Source: Anolis sagrei (Eukaryota; Chordata; Lepidosauria; Squamata; Anolidae). From it: a stretch of DNA of 64,000 nt. A program made the translations under genes and the position numbers. Position 1 is the stretch's first letter; every line of letters begins with the position of its first letter. This document shows, one piece after another, positions 1 through 11,077 of the stretch. The notes under the pieces were generated by a model. That model saw only the letters and a program-made list of their open reading frames with translations, did not search any database and was not told the origin of the DNA. The stretch is from the NCBI RefSeq assembly GCF_037176765.1, contig NC_090021.1:152219370-152283369 (forward strand). The letters run 5' to 3'.

Positions 1-2220
1 AAGGAAGGAGCAAGAAGCAGTGAAGGGGTGAGGAGGACGCCACCGTGAAGGTCCTCTTCGGCGATGGCCTCCTCCTCCTCACCGCCTCTGCTGCTCCCCG
101 GATTGGAGGCCCCTTTCTCACCAGGCAGGCACCCAAACCTGGTGCCCAGCCTGGCGAGGAAGGAGCAAGAAGCAGTGGAGAGGTGAGGAAGGGGACGCCA
201 CCTTGAAGGTCCTCTTCAGCGCTGGCCTCCTCCTCCTCGCCACCTCTGCTGCTCCCTGGATTGGAAGCCCCTTCCTCACCAGGCAGGCACCCAAACCTGG
301 TGCCCAGCCTGGCAAGGAAGGAGCAAGGAGCAGTGGAGGAGTGAGGAGGAGGATGCCACCGTGAAGGTCCTCTTTGGCGATGGCCTCCTCCTCCTCGCCA
401 CCTCTGCTGCTCCCCGGATTGGAGGACCCTTCCTCACCAGGCAGGCACCCAAACCTGGTGTCCAGCCTAGCAAGGAAGGAGCAAGAAGCAGTGGAGGGGT
501 GAGGAGGAGGACACCACCGTGAAGATCCTCTTTGGCGATGGCCTCCTCCTCCTCGCCGCCTCTGCTGCTCCGCGGATTGGAGGCCCCTTCCTCACCAGGC
601 AGGCACCCAAACCTGGTACCCAGCCTGGCAAGGAAGGAGCAAGAAGCAGTGGAGAGGTGAGGAAGGGGACGCCACCTTGAAGGTCCTCTTCAGCGCTGGC
701 CTCCTCCTCCTCGCCACCTCTGCTGCTCCCTGGATTGGAAGCCCCTTCCTCACCAGGCAGGCACCCAAACCTGGTGCCCAGCCTGGCAAGGAAGGAGCAA
801 GGAGCAGTGGAGGAGTGAGGAGGAGGATGCCACCGTGAAGGTCCTCTTTGGCGATGGCCTCCTCCTCCTCGCCACCTCTGCTGCTCCCCGGATTGGAGGA
901 CCCTTCCTCACCAGGCAGGCACCCAAACCTGGTGTCCAGCCTAGCAAGGAAGGAGCAAGAAGCAGTGGAGGGGTGAGGAGGAGGACACCACCGTGAAGAT
1001 CCTCTTTGGCGATGGCCTCCTCCTCCTCGCCGCCTCTGCTGCTCCGCGGATTGGAGGCCCCTTCCTCACCAGGCAGGCACCCAAACCTGGTACCCAGCCT
1101 GGCAAGGAAGGAGCAAGAAGCAGTGGAGGGGTGAGGAAAAGTACGCCACCGTGAAGGTCCTCTTCGGCGGTGGCCTCGTCCTCCTCGCCGCCTCTGCTGC
1201 TCCCCGGATTGGAGGCCTCTTCCTCACCAGGCAGGCACCCAAACATGGTACCCAGCCTGGCAAGGAAGGAGCAAGAAGCAGTGGAGGGGTGAGGAGGAGG
1301 ACGCCACCGTGAAGGTCCTCTTCGGCGATGGCCTCCTCCTCCTCGCTGCCTCCGCTGAGTACCCAAGAGGCCTCCAAGGTGGAGTAGGGATGCTCCACCC
1401 ACTTGGCGGTAGTCTCCTCCTTGCCACCTCCACTGCTCCCCGCCTCAGAGGCCCCTTGGGCACCCAGCCTGGCAAGGAAGGAGCAAGAAGCAGTGGAGGG
1501 GTGAGGAGGAGGACGCCACCGTGAAAGTCCTCTTCGGCGGTGGCCTCCTCCTCCTCGCCGCCTCTGCTGCTCCCCGGATTGGAGGCCTCTTCCTCACCAG
1601 GCAGGCACCCAAACATGGTACCCAGCCTGGCAAGGAAGGAGCAAGAAGCAGTGGAGGGGTGAGGAGGAGGACGCCACCGTGAAGGTCCTCTTCGGCGATG
1701 GCCTCCTCCTCCTCGCTGCCTCCGCTGAGTACCCAAGAGGCCTCCAAGGTGGAGTAGGGATGCTCCACCCACTTGGCGGTAGTCTCCTCCTTGCCACCTC
1801 CACTGCTCCCCGCCTCAGAGGCCCCTTGGGCACCCAGCCTGGCAAGGAAGGAGCAAGAAGCAGTGGAGGGGTGAGGAGGAGGACGCCACCGTGAAGGTCC
1901 TCTTCGGCGGTGGCCTCCTCCTCCTCGCCGCCTCTGCTGCTCCCCGGATTGGAGGCCCCTTCCTCATCAGGCAGGCACCCAAACCTGGTGCCCAGCCTGG
2001 CAAGGAAGGAGCAAGAAGCAGTGGAGAGGTGAGGAGGGGGATGCCACCGTGAAAGTCCTCTTTGGCGGTGGCCTCCTCCTCCTCGCTGCCTCTGCTGAGT
2101 ACCCAAGAGGCCTCCAAGGTGGGGTAGGGATGCTCCACACACTTGGCAGTGGTCTCCTCCTTGCCACCTCCACTGCTCCCCACCTCAGAGGCCCCTTGGG
2201 CACCTAGCCTGGCAAGGAAG
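1..2220. repeat. GC-rich satellite array, 158-bp monomer with higher-order units
   Basis: A 158-bp unit (start points near 118, 276, 434, 592, 750, 908, 1066, 1224) repeats head to tail and runs off the left edge. Between 118 and 1065 three monomers form a 474-bp higher-order unit present twice, almost unchanged. From about 1224 the period becomes 370 bp, where a monomer is joined to a second segment with a CTCCACCCACTTGGCGG core; positions 1309-1678 and 1679-1894 match closely. Long open frames on both strands (for example 1594-2142 minus) simply follow the repeat and are not taken as genes. Near identity of units suggests recent homogenisation. Confidence 0.93.
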
Positions 2221-2640
2221 GTATGGGGAGCAGCTATAGAGTGTTCCTTCGCTCTCCCTGTGAAACAGCGACTCTGCAATAAGCGAACCGCAAAATAGCG
2301 ACATAACACTATACTGCCCATCACAACTCCTCTCTCCAGAATTACGTCATCATTATATTTACTATCCAACAATGGGAAAATCGTGCCATATGTTAAATTT
2401 CACATTTTTACCAGTCCCTATGCAGGGAATTTAAAAAGAAGTCAATTGCCAGTCGATTTAGGAAGAGTAGGGGGGAAAAACACTTTAGAAATGGCAAAAT
2501 ACTTGGAAGCCATGGTACAAACTTGTGTCATCTGATGAGTTCTGTAGATAGCAGTTTCTCATATGTGTAGAAAAGCTAGTTTTATTACATATGATGAAGT
2601 CCCAAGACAAGGAGCTTCCACCACGTTCAAATAGAGGTTA
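2221..2640. other. no feature recognised
   Basis: AT-richer sequence directly after the satellite. No coding exon, SINE promoter or repeat end was recognised. The satellite-derived minus frame 1815-2372 reads a short way into it. Confidence 0.5.
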
Positions 2641-2707
2641 TCTCTTCATAGATACATAAAATGGGTGTGAAAAATGACTCAGCCACTCTTAGACCCCATT
2701 GTAATTG

Positions 2708-2906
2708 ACCATTTAATGCAGTTTGAAGCTAGCTTCAAACTGCAGCTGGCAGACAACAAACTCCTACAAAAACCTATGAAAGAAAGCCTTTAATCTGCAT
2801 CAGTGCTCTGTGGTTTGTGTAGTCACCATCTAGTCTTCTAACTGGTTTTAGGATTTCAGCTAAGTCCGTTTCTTCAATACCTGTTTAAAACTGCATTAAA
2901 TGGTCA
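2708..2906. repeat. 199-bp segment bounded by 19-bp perfect inverted repeats
   Basis: TGACCATTTAATGCAGTTT at 2708-2726 is the exact reverse complement of the sequence at 2888-2906. The left arm is followed by a second small palindrome (TTTGAAGCTAGCTTCAAA). This is the shape of a short non-autonomous DNA transposon (MITE). No target duplication is obvious, so the class is open. Confidence 0.55.
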
Positions 2907-2910
2907 GTGT

Positions 2911-3403
2911 CTTAGTTTTGTTTCATATCTTCAGGGTGAAAGTTGGTTACATTTTCAATAATCATTCAGTTAGTGTCTGTCATTAATGCAACAAGGGGGA
3001 AATATAATGAGCTGCACAAGGTACTTGTGATACCAATTAGTGATGTGGAGACAATATTCGGAGTAGTACTAGCAGAGTGCTCAATGCACCCCACACACCT
3101 GGGTCTAGAGGGGGGGGGGGGAATAGTTTTCTTTGTGAAACAGATAAAATAGCCTTACTATAAAAATTGCTTGTTCATAATCAAATACTAGGTGTAAAAG
3201 AGGACAGAGAGGAAACTGTTGGTCAGAACGATGCAGGGAGAATGGGTGGGGATAGAAAAGTCAACAGAACAAATTGTAATTCAAACTAGTAAAGTATGCA
3301 AAGGTTACAAACTCTAATAATCTGGAGAAAAAGTCATACTTTCTCAAGTCCAAAACACTGTGAATTAAGGGTTGGAGAATTTTGAAAGAAAATCCGTATA
3401 ATA
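2911..3403. other. no feature recognised
   Basis: Unique-looking AT-rich DNA with one run of G near 3110-3121. No gene-like frame with splice signals seen. Confidence 0.4.
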
Positions 3404-3702
3404 ATAAAATCAACGTATTGTCAAAGGCTTTCATGGCTGGAATAACTGGGTGGTTGTGAGTTTTTTGGGCTGAATGGCCATGTTCCAGAAGCATTCTCTC
3501 CTGACATTTCACCCCCATCTATGGCAGGCATCCTCAGAGGTTGTGAGGTCTGTGGGAACTAGGAAAATGGGGCTTCTATATCTGTTGAAATTGTCCATGT
3601 GTTTGTGGATTTCAGTGACTTCTCTGTGTAGTCTGACATGGTAGTTGTTAGAGTGGCCCAGCATTTCTGTGTTCTCAAATAATTTTCAATTAAACCATTG
3701 AA

Positions 3703-3953
3703 ATCATAGAATCCTAGAGTTGGAAGAGACCTCATGGGCCATCCAGTCCAATCCCCTGGCAAGAAACAGGAATATTGCATTCAAAGCACCCCTGACAGAT
3801 GGCCATCCAGCTTCTGCTTAAAAGCTTCCAAAGAAGGAGCCTCCACCACACTCTGGTGTAGAGAGTTCCACTGCTAAACGGCTCTCTCACAGTCAGGAAG
3901 TTCTTCCTAATGTTCAGATGGAATCTCCTTTCTTTAAGTTTGAAGCCATTGTT
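3703..3953 (-). mobile_element. CR1 LINE 3' end, truncated
   Basis: On the minus strand this reads the end of the CR1 reverse transcriptase frame (AVQQWNSLP, VVEAPSLEAFKQRLDGHL type), the short 3' UTR and the ATTCTATGATT tail. It abuts a second CR1 end in the same direction. Confidence 0.8.
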
Positions 3954-3956
3954 TAA

Positions 3957-4472
3957 TCATAAAATCATAGAATCAAAGAGTTGGAAGAGACCTCATGGGC
4001 CATCCAGTCCAACCCCCTGCCAAGAAACAGGAATATTGCATTCAAAGCACCCCTGACAGATGGCCATCCAGCCTCTGCTTAAAAGCTTCCAAAGAAGGAG
4101 CCTCCACCACACTCCGGGGCAGAGAGTTCCACTGCTGAACTTCTCTCTCACAGTCAGGAAGTTCTTCCTCATGTTCAGATGGAATCTCCTTTCTTTAAGT
4201 TTGAAGCCATTGTTCCACGTCCTGGTCTCCAGAGAAGCAGTAAACAACAAATTTGCTCCCTCCTCCCTGTGGCTTCCTCTCACATATTTATACATGGCTA
4301 TCATATCTCCTCTCAGCCTTCTCTTCTTCAGGCTAAACATGCCCAGCTCTTTAAGCCGTTCTTCATAGGGCTTGTTCTCCATACCCTTGATCATTTTAGT
4401 CGCCCTCCTCTGAACACATTCCAGTTTGTCAATATCTCTTTTCAATTGTGGTGTCTAGAATTGGACACAATA
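3957..4472 (-). mobile_element. CR1 LINE 3' end
   Basis: Minus frame 3993-4445 gives the CR1 C-terminus: [54 protein letters not shown]. It ends in the same UTR and ATTCTATG tail as the neighbouring copy. 5' truncated, as is usual for CR1. Confidence 0.88.
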
Positions 4473-4722
4473 TTCCACAAGCATGTGGACAATGTCAACA
4501 GAAAGGAAGAAAACATGAAAATGAACAAAATCTGGCTAAAAGTATTTAAACAAACTCTAAAATCATAACAGTAAATAAAGAACAACACTCAAAAATATGG
4601 AAATTGAAGACAAGAAACAATCAGGGCCAACTAATCACCTCCCACTAAAGGATTCCCCCAGGCAGATAGAAGCCAGACCTTGAAACTGCTAGGCCATTAA
4701 ATGTTAATCAAGGTGGCCAATT

Positions 4723-5309
4723 ATTTATTTATTTATTTATTTATTTCGGGTACTTTTACCCCGCCCTTCTCAACCCCCAAGGGGGGACTCAGGGCAGCTT
4801 ACAAAAAGGCACAATTCGATGCCTATACAAATTACACATAATGTACAAAACATAGTTAAAACAATTATCACAGTTAAACAATCAAAACAATCAGTATATC
4901 ATTGTTATATATTGTTACATAACATCATATAAAACATCATATAAAACTATTCTCATGCTCAGCATTTCGTCTTTCAGAGTTCCATAATTCCATTCCATTA
5001 GTCATTTCCTGACCATTGTCAAAGTCCTTTCTTTATCTGCCCGATTGTCCGAATGCCTGGTCCCAAATCCATGTTTTCAGTTTTTTCCTAAAGGAAAGGA
5101 GTGATGTCACTGATCTAATTTCCCCGGGGAGTGAATTCCATAGGTGGGGGGCCACCACCGAGAAGGCCCTGCTCCTCATCCCCGCCAACCTCACTTGTGA
5201 TAGAGGCGGGGTCGAGAGCAGGGCCTCCCCAGAAGATCTTAGACTCCGGGGTGGGACGTAGAGGGAGATCCGTTCGGACAGATACACTGGGCCGGAATCG
5301 TATAGGGAA
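4723..5309 (-). mobile_element. L2 LINE 3' end inserted in the PLE
   Basis: Minus frame 5033-5407 overlaps L2 C-terminal coding (DSGPVYLSERI, RSSGEALLS, RAFSVVAPHLWNSLP), followed by a UTR with a GTGAGAAGGGCGGG-like block and an AATAAATA tail. CCAATT at 4717-4722 and 5310-5315 flanks it and the PLE sequence resumes exactly, so the L2 is younger than this PLE. Confidence 0.8.
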
Positions 5310-5527
5310 CCAATTGCAACATTCACACCTAGCTCCAACAGACAAGAGTTCTTTCTCCCACCCTGGACTTTCCACAGATATATAAACCCAATTTTCCTAG
5401 TTTCCAACAGACCTCACAACCTGTGAGGATGCCTGCCATAGATGCAGGCAAAACATCAGGAGAGAATGCCTCTAGAACATGACCATACAGCCTGGAAAAC
5501 TCACAGCAACCCAATTATAAAATCAAC

Positions 5528-6174
5528 TTGTAGTGATATACACAGAAATTGTCTACGTTTCCCCCAGACATAATACATTCCTATAGCATTCATTATGTGG
5601 TAAACCGGCAATCTGGATAGTATCTAAGTAGCATATTACAAGATGTAGCAGGGATATGGGTGTTGAAGGGAAGGGAAGAAAAGCACAGAACCCATTTGAA
5701 AGGGAAGGATAATCATCTGACATTCCCGTGGTTTTGGTTAACTTTAAATAAACATTCAGATGTTCTGGCTGACTATCATCATTCAAAACAAAACTGACAT
5801 AGAAATCAGATGACATGGAAATTCCTTCCACTGAGCCTTGTTGGAAATGTAGAGTTGGCTGTAAATCAAGCACATCTAAAAGAGAACGGAATTAATTTTT
5901 TTTAAAAAAAACACGCTTATAAAACCGCTCTTTCCCCTTGGTTATGCTTTTAATTCTTTTCTTGTCTTTTAATACAATATTATCCCACTCCGTGACTGGC
6001 CTTTTCTCCTTCAGATTATCTTCCTATTATGTTATACACTGATCTCTCACAGAACATTCCACTTAGTTTAGGGCAGAGACATGTACGCCTCATACTATTG
6101 CCTGTTTTATAGTTCTACATGAACATGTACATGCTGTCAAAATGTGGTGATGTGATATATAGAGATCCATGAGA
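5528..6174. other. unassigned DNA with one possible host exon (minus strand)
   Basis: Minus frame 5553-5878 is open for about 107 codons and starts right after a pyrimidine tract and AG (TTCTCTTTTAG, 5877-5887), as an internal exon would. It reads D-V-L-D-L-Q-P-T-L-H-F-Q-Q-G-S-V-E-G and so on. No strong GT donor was found and the protein was not recognised, so this may be chance. The rest (5890-6174) shows nothing. Confidence 0.2.
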
Positions 6175-6656
6175 TCCGTTGGTGGGGTTCAGAATGCTCT
6201 TTGACGGTAGGTGAACTATAAATCCAAGTAACTACAACTCCCAAATGTCAAGGTCTATTTCCCCCAAACTCTATCTGTGTGCATATTTGGGCATTTGGAA
6301 TATACGTGCCAAGATTGGTCCAGATCCATCACTGTTTGAGTCCATGATAGTATCTGGATGTAGGTGAACTACAACTCCCAAACTCAAGGTCAATGCTCTC
6401 CAAACCCTTCTAGTGTTTTCTGTTGGTCATGGGAGGCCTGTGTGCTTCTTTTGGTTCAATTCCCTCATGCTATTTGATTGTAGGTGAACTATAAATCCCA
6501 GCAAGTACAACTCCCAAAAGACAAAATCAATTTTTTGAGTGAAGGACATACACTGGGTTGTTAGGTGTCTTGTGTCCTAATTTGGTGTTAATTCTTCCAG
6601 TGGTTTATGAGTTATGTTAATCCCACAAACGAACATTATATTTTTATATATATAGA
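6175..6656 (-). mobile_element. Helitron-like non-autonomous element
   Basis: Read on the minus strand, the element begins TCTATATATATA followed by TTGTGGGATTAACATAACTC, the 5' end shared with copies at 8156, 15807, 44159 and 44477. Its body holds repeated modules of the type GTAGGTGAACTATAAATCCC and ACTACAACTCCCAAA. The CTAG-type 3' end was not located here, so the low-coordinate boundary is approximate. Confidence 0.5.
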
Positions 6657-6764
6657 TAGGAGTTTTGCTCTTGGGAGACTTGGTTGTGGCTAGGAAACCT
6701 TCAGAAAGAAAGGACAACACTCAATAATCATGGAAACTATGTAGAGAGATAAATGAAGTTTTTT

Positions 6765-7639
6765 GTATTGTCGAAGGCTTTCATGGCCGGAATCTCTGGG
6801 TTGTTGTAGGTTTTTCTGGCTATTTGGCCATGTTCTAGAGGCATTCTCTCCTGACGTTTCGCCTGCATCTATGGCAAGCATCCTCAGAGGTTGTGAGTTC
6901 TATGGCATTTATGGCAAGCATCCTCAGAGGTTGTGAGGTCTATGGCATCTATGGCAAGCATCCTCAGAGGTTGTGAGGTCTATGGCATCTATGGCAAGCA
7001 TCCTCAGAGGTTGTGAGTTCTATGGCATCTATGGCAAGCATCCTCAGAGGTTGTGAGGTCTATGGCATTTATGGCAAGCATCCTCAGAGGTTGTGAGGTC
7101 TATGGCATCTATGGCAAGCATCCTCAGAGGTTGTGAGGTCTATGGCATCTATGGCAAGCATCCTCAGAGGTTGCGAGGTCTATGGCATCTATGGCAAGCA
7201 TCCTCAGAGGTTGTAAGGTCTATGGCATCTATGGCAAGCAACCTCAGAGGTTGTGTTGTCTATGGCATCTATGGCAAGCATCCTCAGAGGTTGTGAGGTC
7301 TATGGCATCTATGGCAAGCATCCTCAGAGGTTGTAAGGTCTAGGGTATCTATGGCAAGCATCCTCAGAGGTTGTGAGGTCTATGGCATCTATGGCAAGCA
7401 ACCTCAGAGGTTGTGAGGTCTATGGCATCTATGGCAAGCATTCTCAGAGGTTGTGAGGTCTATGGCATCTATGGCAAGCAACCTCAGAGGTTGTGAGGTC
7501 TATGGCATATATGGCAAGCATCCTCAGAGGTTGTGAGATCTCATAACCTCTGAGGATGCTTGCCACGGATGCAGGCGAAACATCAGGAGAGAATGCCTCT
7601 AGAACATGGCCATATAACCCGAAAAACCTACAACAACCC
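6765..7639. mobile_element. Penelope-like element fold-back pair
   Basis: PLE terminal sequence in minus orientation (6766-6900) faces the same terminus in plus orientation (7540-7639), and the two share one target duplication, AATGAAGTTTTTT (6752-6764) / AATGAAATTTTTT (7640-7652). No coding part remains. The space between the arms is filled by a minisatellite derived from the terminus itself. Single duplication plus inverted arms means one insertion event. Confidence 0.8.
6901..7540. repeat. 40-bp minisatellite grown from a PLE terminus
   Basis: Sixteen full 40-bp units, phase 6901, 6941, 6981 and on to 7501, with the core GGCAAGCATCCTCAGAGG. The core is the block found once in every PLE end of the window. 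Units differ by a few substitutions. Short frames (such as 7093-7296) follow the repeat and are not genes. Confidence 0.95.
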
Positions 7640-7652
7640 AATGAAATTTTTT

Positions 7653-8155
7653 ATGAGTTGTGCCCATCTGGGGTGACATAACAAAATACAAAAGGATGGG
7701 GGTCGATTTTTTGACAACATTTTGACAACATCTACTATAAGCCCCGACCAGTATGGCAAATGGCGAGACATTATAGGTGTTGTTGTTTGAAACAGATGGA
7801 GGTTTCTAGAATGTGGACGGTCTGCCCAAGTTGGATAATATTACTGAGATGAAACAAGGCAGCTGAGGAGGAAGAGTAATTAGAGATTATTCTTTCTCGG
7901 TGGTACATTTTGAAATCCGAGATATTTGACTAAGGTTCAGTCTTTGGGGAAGCTATAAAAAGGTAGCACTGCTTCCGTGCTGTTGCAGTTTCTGCTGATG
8001 TTAACACCTATTTCATTTTGATTCAGTTGAGTGGAATGCTGCAATCTAGAGGAAATCGGAACAGGAGCAGGTCAGCAATGATAGTGTTACCTATCCAATC
8101 TGCGCTTCAACAACAGAGACCCTATTGTCTTACTCTAAACAGCTACCTCCATCTA
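7653..8155. other. no feature recognised
   Basis: Unique-looking AT-rich DNA. No exon or repeat end recognised. Confidence 0.4.
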
Positions 8156-8300
8156 TCTATATAAATAAACATGTAATGTTCGTTTGTGGGATTAACATAA
8201 CTCAAAAACCACTGGATGAATTGACACCAAATTTGGACACAATATACCTATGAGGCCAATGAGTGTCCATCACCCCTAAACACACACACAAAATACCCAG
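8156..8300 (+). mobile_element. Helitron-like 5' end fragment
   Basis: Starts TCTATATAAATAAA and continues GTTTGTGGGATTAACATAAC, ACCAAATTTGGACACAAT, as in the two full copies at 44159-44774. Homology fades after about 8290. 3' end not seen. Confidence 0.5.
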
Positions 8301-8498
8301 CAGAACAGATTTAAAACTCCAAAATAAAACCTCTCATAAAAGGACATTTAGTGAGTTGATGTTGTACATATGTTGTTCTGAATTAAGAAGAGTAAACTAC
8401 TTGTTCTTTATTGTTCACCTGTGTGGCATATTTTCTTTACATGGCAAGGCATTGTGTGGGCTGATCCAATATGAACTACACATGGTTTATGCCACACA

Positions 8499-8612
8499 TC
8501 CTAGGACACTTCCAGGATGGAGCTAGGACAGAACCCTGCTGGAAGTAACCCTGCGTCATGTGATGGACTCCGGTGGACTCAATCTTGGCTCCATCCTGGA
8601 GGCATCTTAGGA
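8499..8612. repeat. imperfect fold-back, about 25-bp arms
   Basis: TCCTAGGACACTTCCAGGATGGAGC-like sequence at about 8499-8523 faces its near reverse complement at 8588-8612; the inner 12 bp (CCAGGATGGAGC) pair perfectly. It looks like a small MITE or its remnant, but no target duplication was identified. Confidence 0.4.
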
Positions 8613-8648
8613 CAGTGCCAGAAGTCCATGTGATGAGGTTGCTAGACA

Positions 8649-8686
8649 TTTACACAAATCTGTTCGCAAAAACAGATTTGTGTAAA
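8649..8686. repeat. perfect 16-bp hairpin
   Basis: TTTACACAAATCTGTT (8649-8664), loop CGCAAA (8665-8670), then the exact reverse complement (8671-8686). No poly-T run follows and no gene is near, so it is reported only as a structure. Confidence 0.85.
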
Positions 8687-8734
8687 CTCTGCAGAATATG
8701 CTTTGGCTCTACTTCATAAAATGGGTAATCCGCC

Positions 8735-9562
8735 TGTGCCTGTTCTTTCTCCCACCTTGGACATTCCACAGATATATGAGGGGTACTTTTTAAGTAAGGT
8801 CCGTTTGAACATAAGTACACAACGAAAGTTTATTTCGAAAAAGTAAATTTATTTTCAGAAAGTACATACTTCACTCTATTTTTCGACATAGTTGCCAAGT
8901 TTGTTCAAACACTTATCATACCTCTGAACCAATTTTAAAATACCCTCTTCATAAAAACTTGCCGCCACCAAAAGCCACCAAATCGTCAGTAATCAAAGAA
9001 GGGCGACCGGAGCGGTCCTCATCATGGATGTTGTCACGGCCATCTTTGAATTGTCATACCCACTTATGCACTTTGCTTTCACTCATAACAGTATCACGGT
9101 GCACTTCACAAATCTGTCGATGAATTTCTGCAGCAGGCAGGTTCCTGCTGACAAAAACCGTATCACTGAGCGAACCTCACATGCGGCGGGTGAGTTGATA
9201 GGCTTAAACATTTTTAAAGCACAGAACAGAACCGTACAGGTTAGCTACAGAGCGGAAACTGAGCACAGTTGTTCCCGAGGCATGCCGGTACACGACGCAC
9301 GCGTTCGTTGCGGTATGCGCGCGAACTGCTAGTGTCTACAATAAAACGGACCTTACTTAAAAAATATACCTCTTGTATATATATATTTATATATATACAC
9401 CCCACTTGCCTCATTAGCAACAGAACTTCTGAAGATGCCAGCCACAGATGCAGGTGAAACATCAGGAGAAAATGTTACTGGAACATGACCATACAGTCCA
9501 TAAAACATACAGCAACCCAGTGACTCCGGCCATGAAAGCTTTTGACAAATATCTTTCTGCTA
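8735..9562 (+). mobile_element. Penelope-like element 3' end interrupted by a mariner
   Basis: PLE spacer (TTCTTTCTCCCACC, CATTCCACAGATATA) stops at 8776 and the PLE end resumes near 9380 (AGATGCCAGCCACAGATGCAGG, AACATGACCATACAG, GGCCATGAAAGCTTTTGAC to 9562). A mariner occupies the gap. Old and degraded. Confidence 0.7.
8777..9375 (-). mobile_element. internally deleted mariner
   Basis: TA on both sides (8775-8776 and 9376-9377). Terminal inverted repeats share TTTTTTAAGTAAGGTCCGTTT. On the minus strand it encodes the transposase N-terminus (MFKPINSPAACEVRSVIRF, then AEIHRQICEVHRDTVMSESK, KDGRDN, DEDRSGRPSLITDDLVA) and, without the DDD catalytic middle, the C-terminal stretch near DKCLN. There is at least one frame shift near the start. 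It can only be mobilised in trans, if at all. Similar to the fragment at 61573. Confidence 0.88.
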
Positions 9563-10778
9563 AAAACCAGCTGGACAGAAGAGGGGACTGGGTAGGAGTA
9601 ATCATTGTCGGTGTCTTTGTTAACTGTCATGTGGCTATATTATAATTTCAACTTTATTAAATGCAATCATGATTACTGACCCAGGTCTCAAGGGGCATGG
9701 AAGAAGAAATTGCTTAACTTAAGTTGAAAAAAAGGAAAAACAGAGTGCATTACCGTGACAATCACATCTCTTGCTTTCTTCCCCTCTCATTGTGTCACAG
9801 TGTGTTCTGGGCTCTCACTGCTGCAAGCTGCTTAGGAGTAGCTACTGTAGACTCCAGAGTTTGGAAAACATTGTGATCCACCTACAACTCCCACACATTC
9901 CTAAAAGCTGTGCTTTCAAAGTTAATGAAAACAAAGCTGAGGAAAGCATTCCCTGCTCCGTTCAAAGCAGAGCTTGGAAAACTTAGTTTATACCTTCCCT
10001 TTCATTAGACTTCATATTCATTAACTAAATGACATAACTGGCCACTTGTGCTTCATGTATCATGTGTAACAACATTACAAAGGCCCACGATATCTACAGG
10101 GAGTTGTTCCTGAGTCTCAAGTTTCAGCCCTTTCATCTCAAGGCCTGAGATGCTCCTGACCTGGCAACCTTCATCATGATATAGTCTCCAGCCGTTTGAT
10201 TCTATTACACTAATTGAACACAATTATGCTTGCATCGTTGGCCACGGAATATGTGCCCCAGCCATCTTCTGGGCAATGCCTTAATTGGGACTCATTTTCA
10301 AGTTTCCAATGTAGCTCCTGAAGAAAATTATGAGTCCCAGCCTAGTCAACATTTGTTGTTCAAAAATACGAGACAATAGGCAGGGAGCCTGGGCCAGAAG
10401 GATGGGTATACAGCTGCCTATATTTTCCCCCAAAAGTAGACCCAAAGAATTTGTATTCTCTAATGAGATCTTCATTTGCTATTTCTGCTTCAAAGGTTAT
10501 CGCGGTTGACACAGGCTTTGGGTTTTGTTTCTTCAGCAGTGAGCACTGGAGCAGGAGAAATAGCAAGCAGCTTTCAAGCTGCCCACCATCCTCAGTCTGC
10601 AGTGGAGTTCGGGCAGAAGTGTGAAGATGATCATTTATTGCTCATTTCTTTTGCAAAGTGACTCATTGGTATTCTTCATTAGTAGCAAAGTAACTTGTTC
10701 CATTGCTTTTCAGTGGCTTAAAAAAAAAGATTACAAAAAAAAAAAATAGGCCAGGAATGGAGAGCAATGGAGGAAAGG
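9563..10778. other. no feature recognised
   Basis: Mostly unique-looking sequence. Several 60-90 codon frames on both strands lack splice signals or recognisable domains. A short direct repeat (GAGCAATGGAGGAAAGGG type, near 10761 and 11120) surrounds the following hAT. Confidence 0.4.
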
Positions 10779-10786
10779 GTTTCAAC

Positions 10787-11077
10787 AAGGGGTCCTCAAA
10801 CTATGACCCGGGACTCGGATACGGTCCTCCAGGTACGGCCCTTGCTTAGGGTCAATCTAAGTCTGAAAGGACTTGAATGCACACACAACAACGACAACAA
10901 CCCTATCCCATCAGCCAAAAGCAGGCCCACACTTCCTATTGAAATACTACTAAGTTTATATTTGTTAAAATTGTTCATTTTAATTATTGCATTGCTTAAA
11001 GATTTTTTTGTACTACAAATAAGATATGTGCAGTGTGCATGACCTAGCCCTCTGTTTAAAAAGTTTGAGGACCCCTG
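10787..11077. mobile_element. hAT MITE with 8-bp target duplication
   Basis: Ends GGGGTCCTCAAACT and AGTTTGAGGACCCC are inverted repeats of the hAT type. The 8-bp duplication GTTTCAAC lies at 10779-10786 and 11078-11085. 291 bp, no transposase, so non-autonomous. Confidence 0.92.

Larger units (their letters stand above)
3415..5516. mobile_element. Penelope-like element, inverted composite with nested CR1 and L2
   Basis: One insertion bounded by the 11-bp duplication ATAAAATCAAC (3404-3414 and 5517-5527). The left part (3415-3690) is in minus orientation: PLE end followed by the C-terminal coding stretch around HKHMDNFN. The right part (4473-4722 and 5310-5516) is plus: the same C-terminal coding stretch, the spacer, and the PLE end with the CCATAGATGCAGGC block. 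CR1 3' ends lie in the middle and an L2 splits the right arm. Opposite orientation inside one duplication pair indicates a head-to-head dimer. Degraded. Confidence 0.75.

Noticed and set aside
118-2203. Many 65-185 codon frames on both strands
   Set aside because: They repeat with the satellite period and share its sequence, so they are by-products of the array.
6901-7540. CRISPR-like array
   Set aside because: Units are contiguous 40-bp tandem repeats without unique spacers, in a vertebrate genome, and derive from a PLE end.
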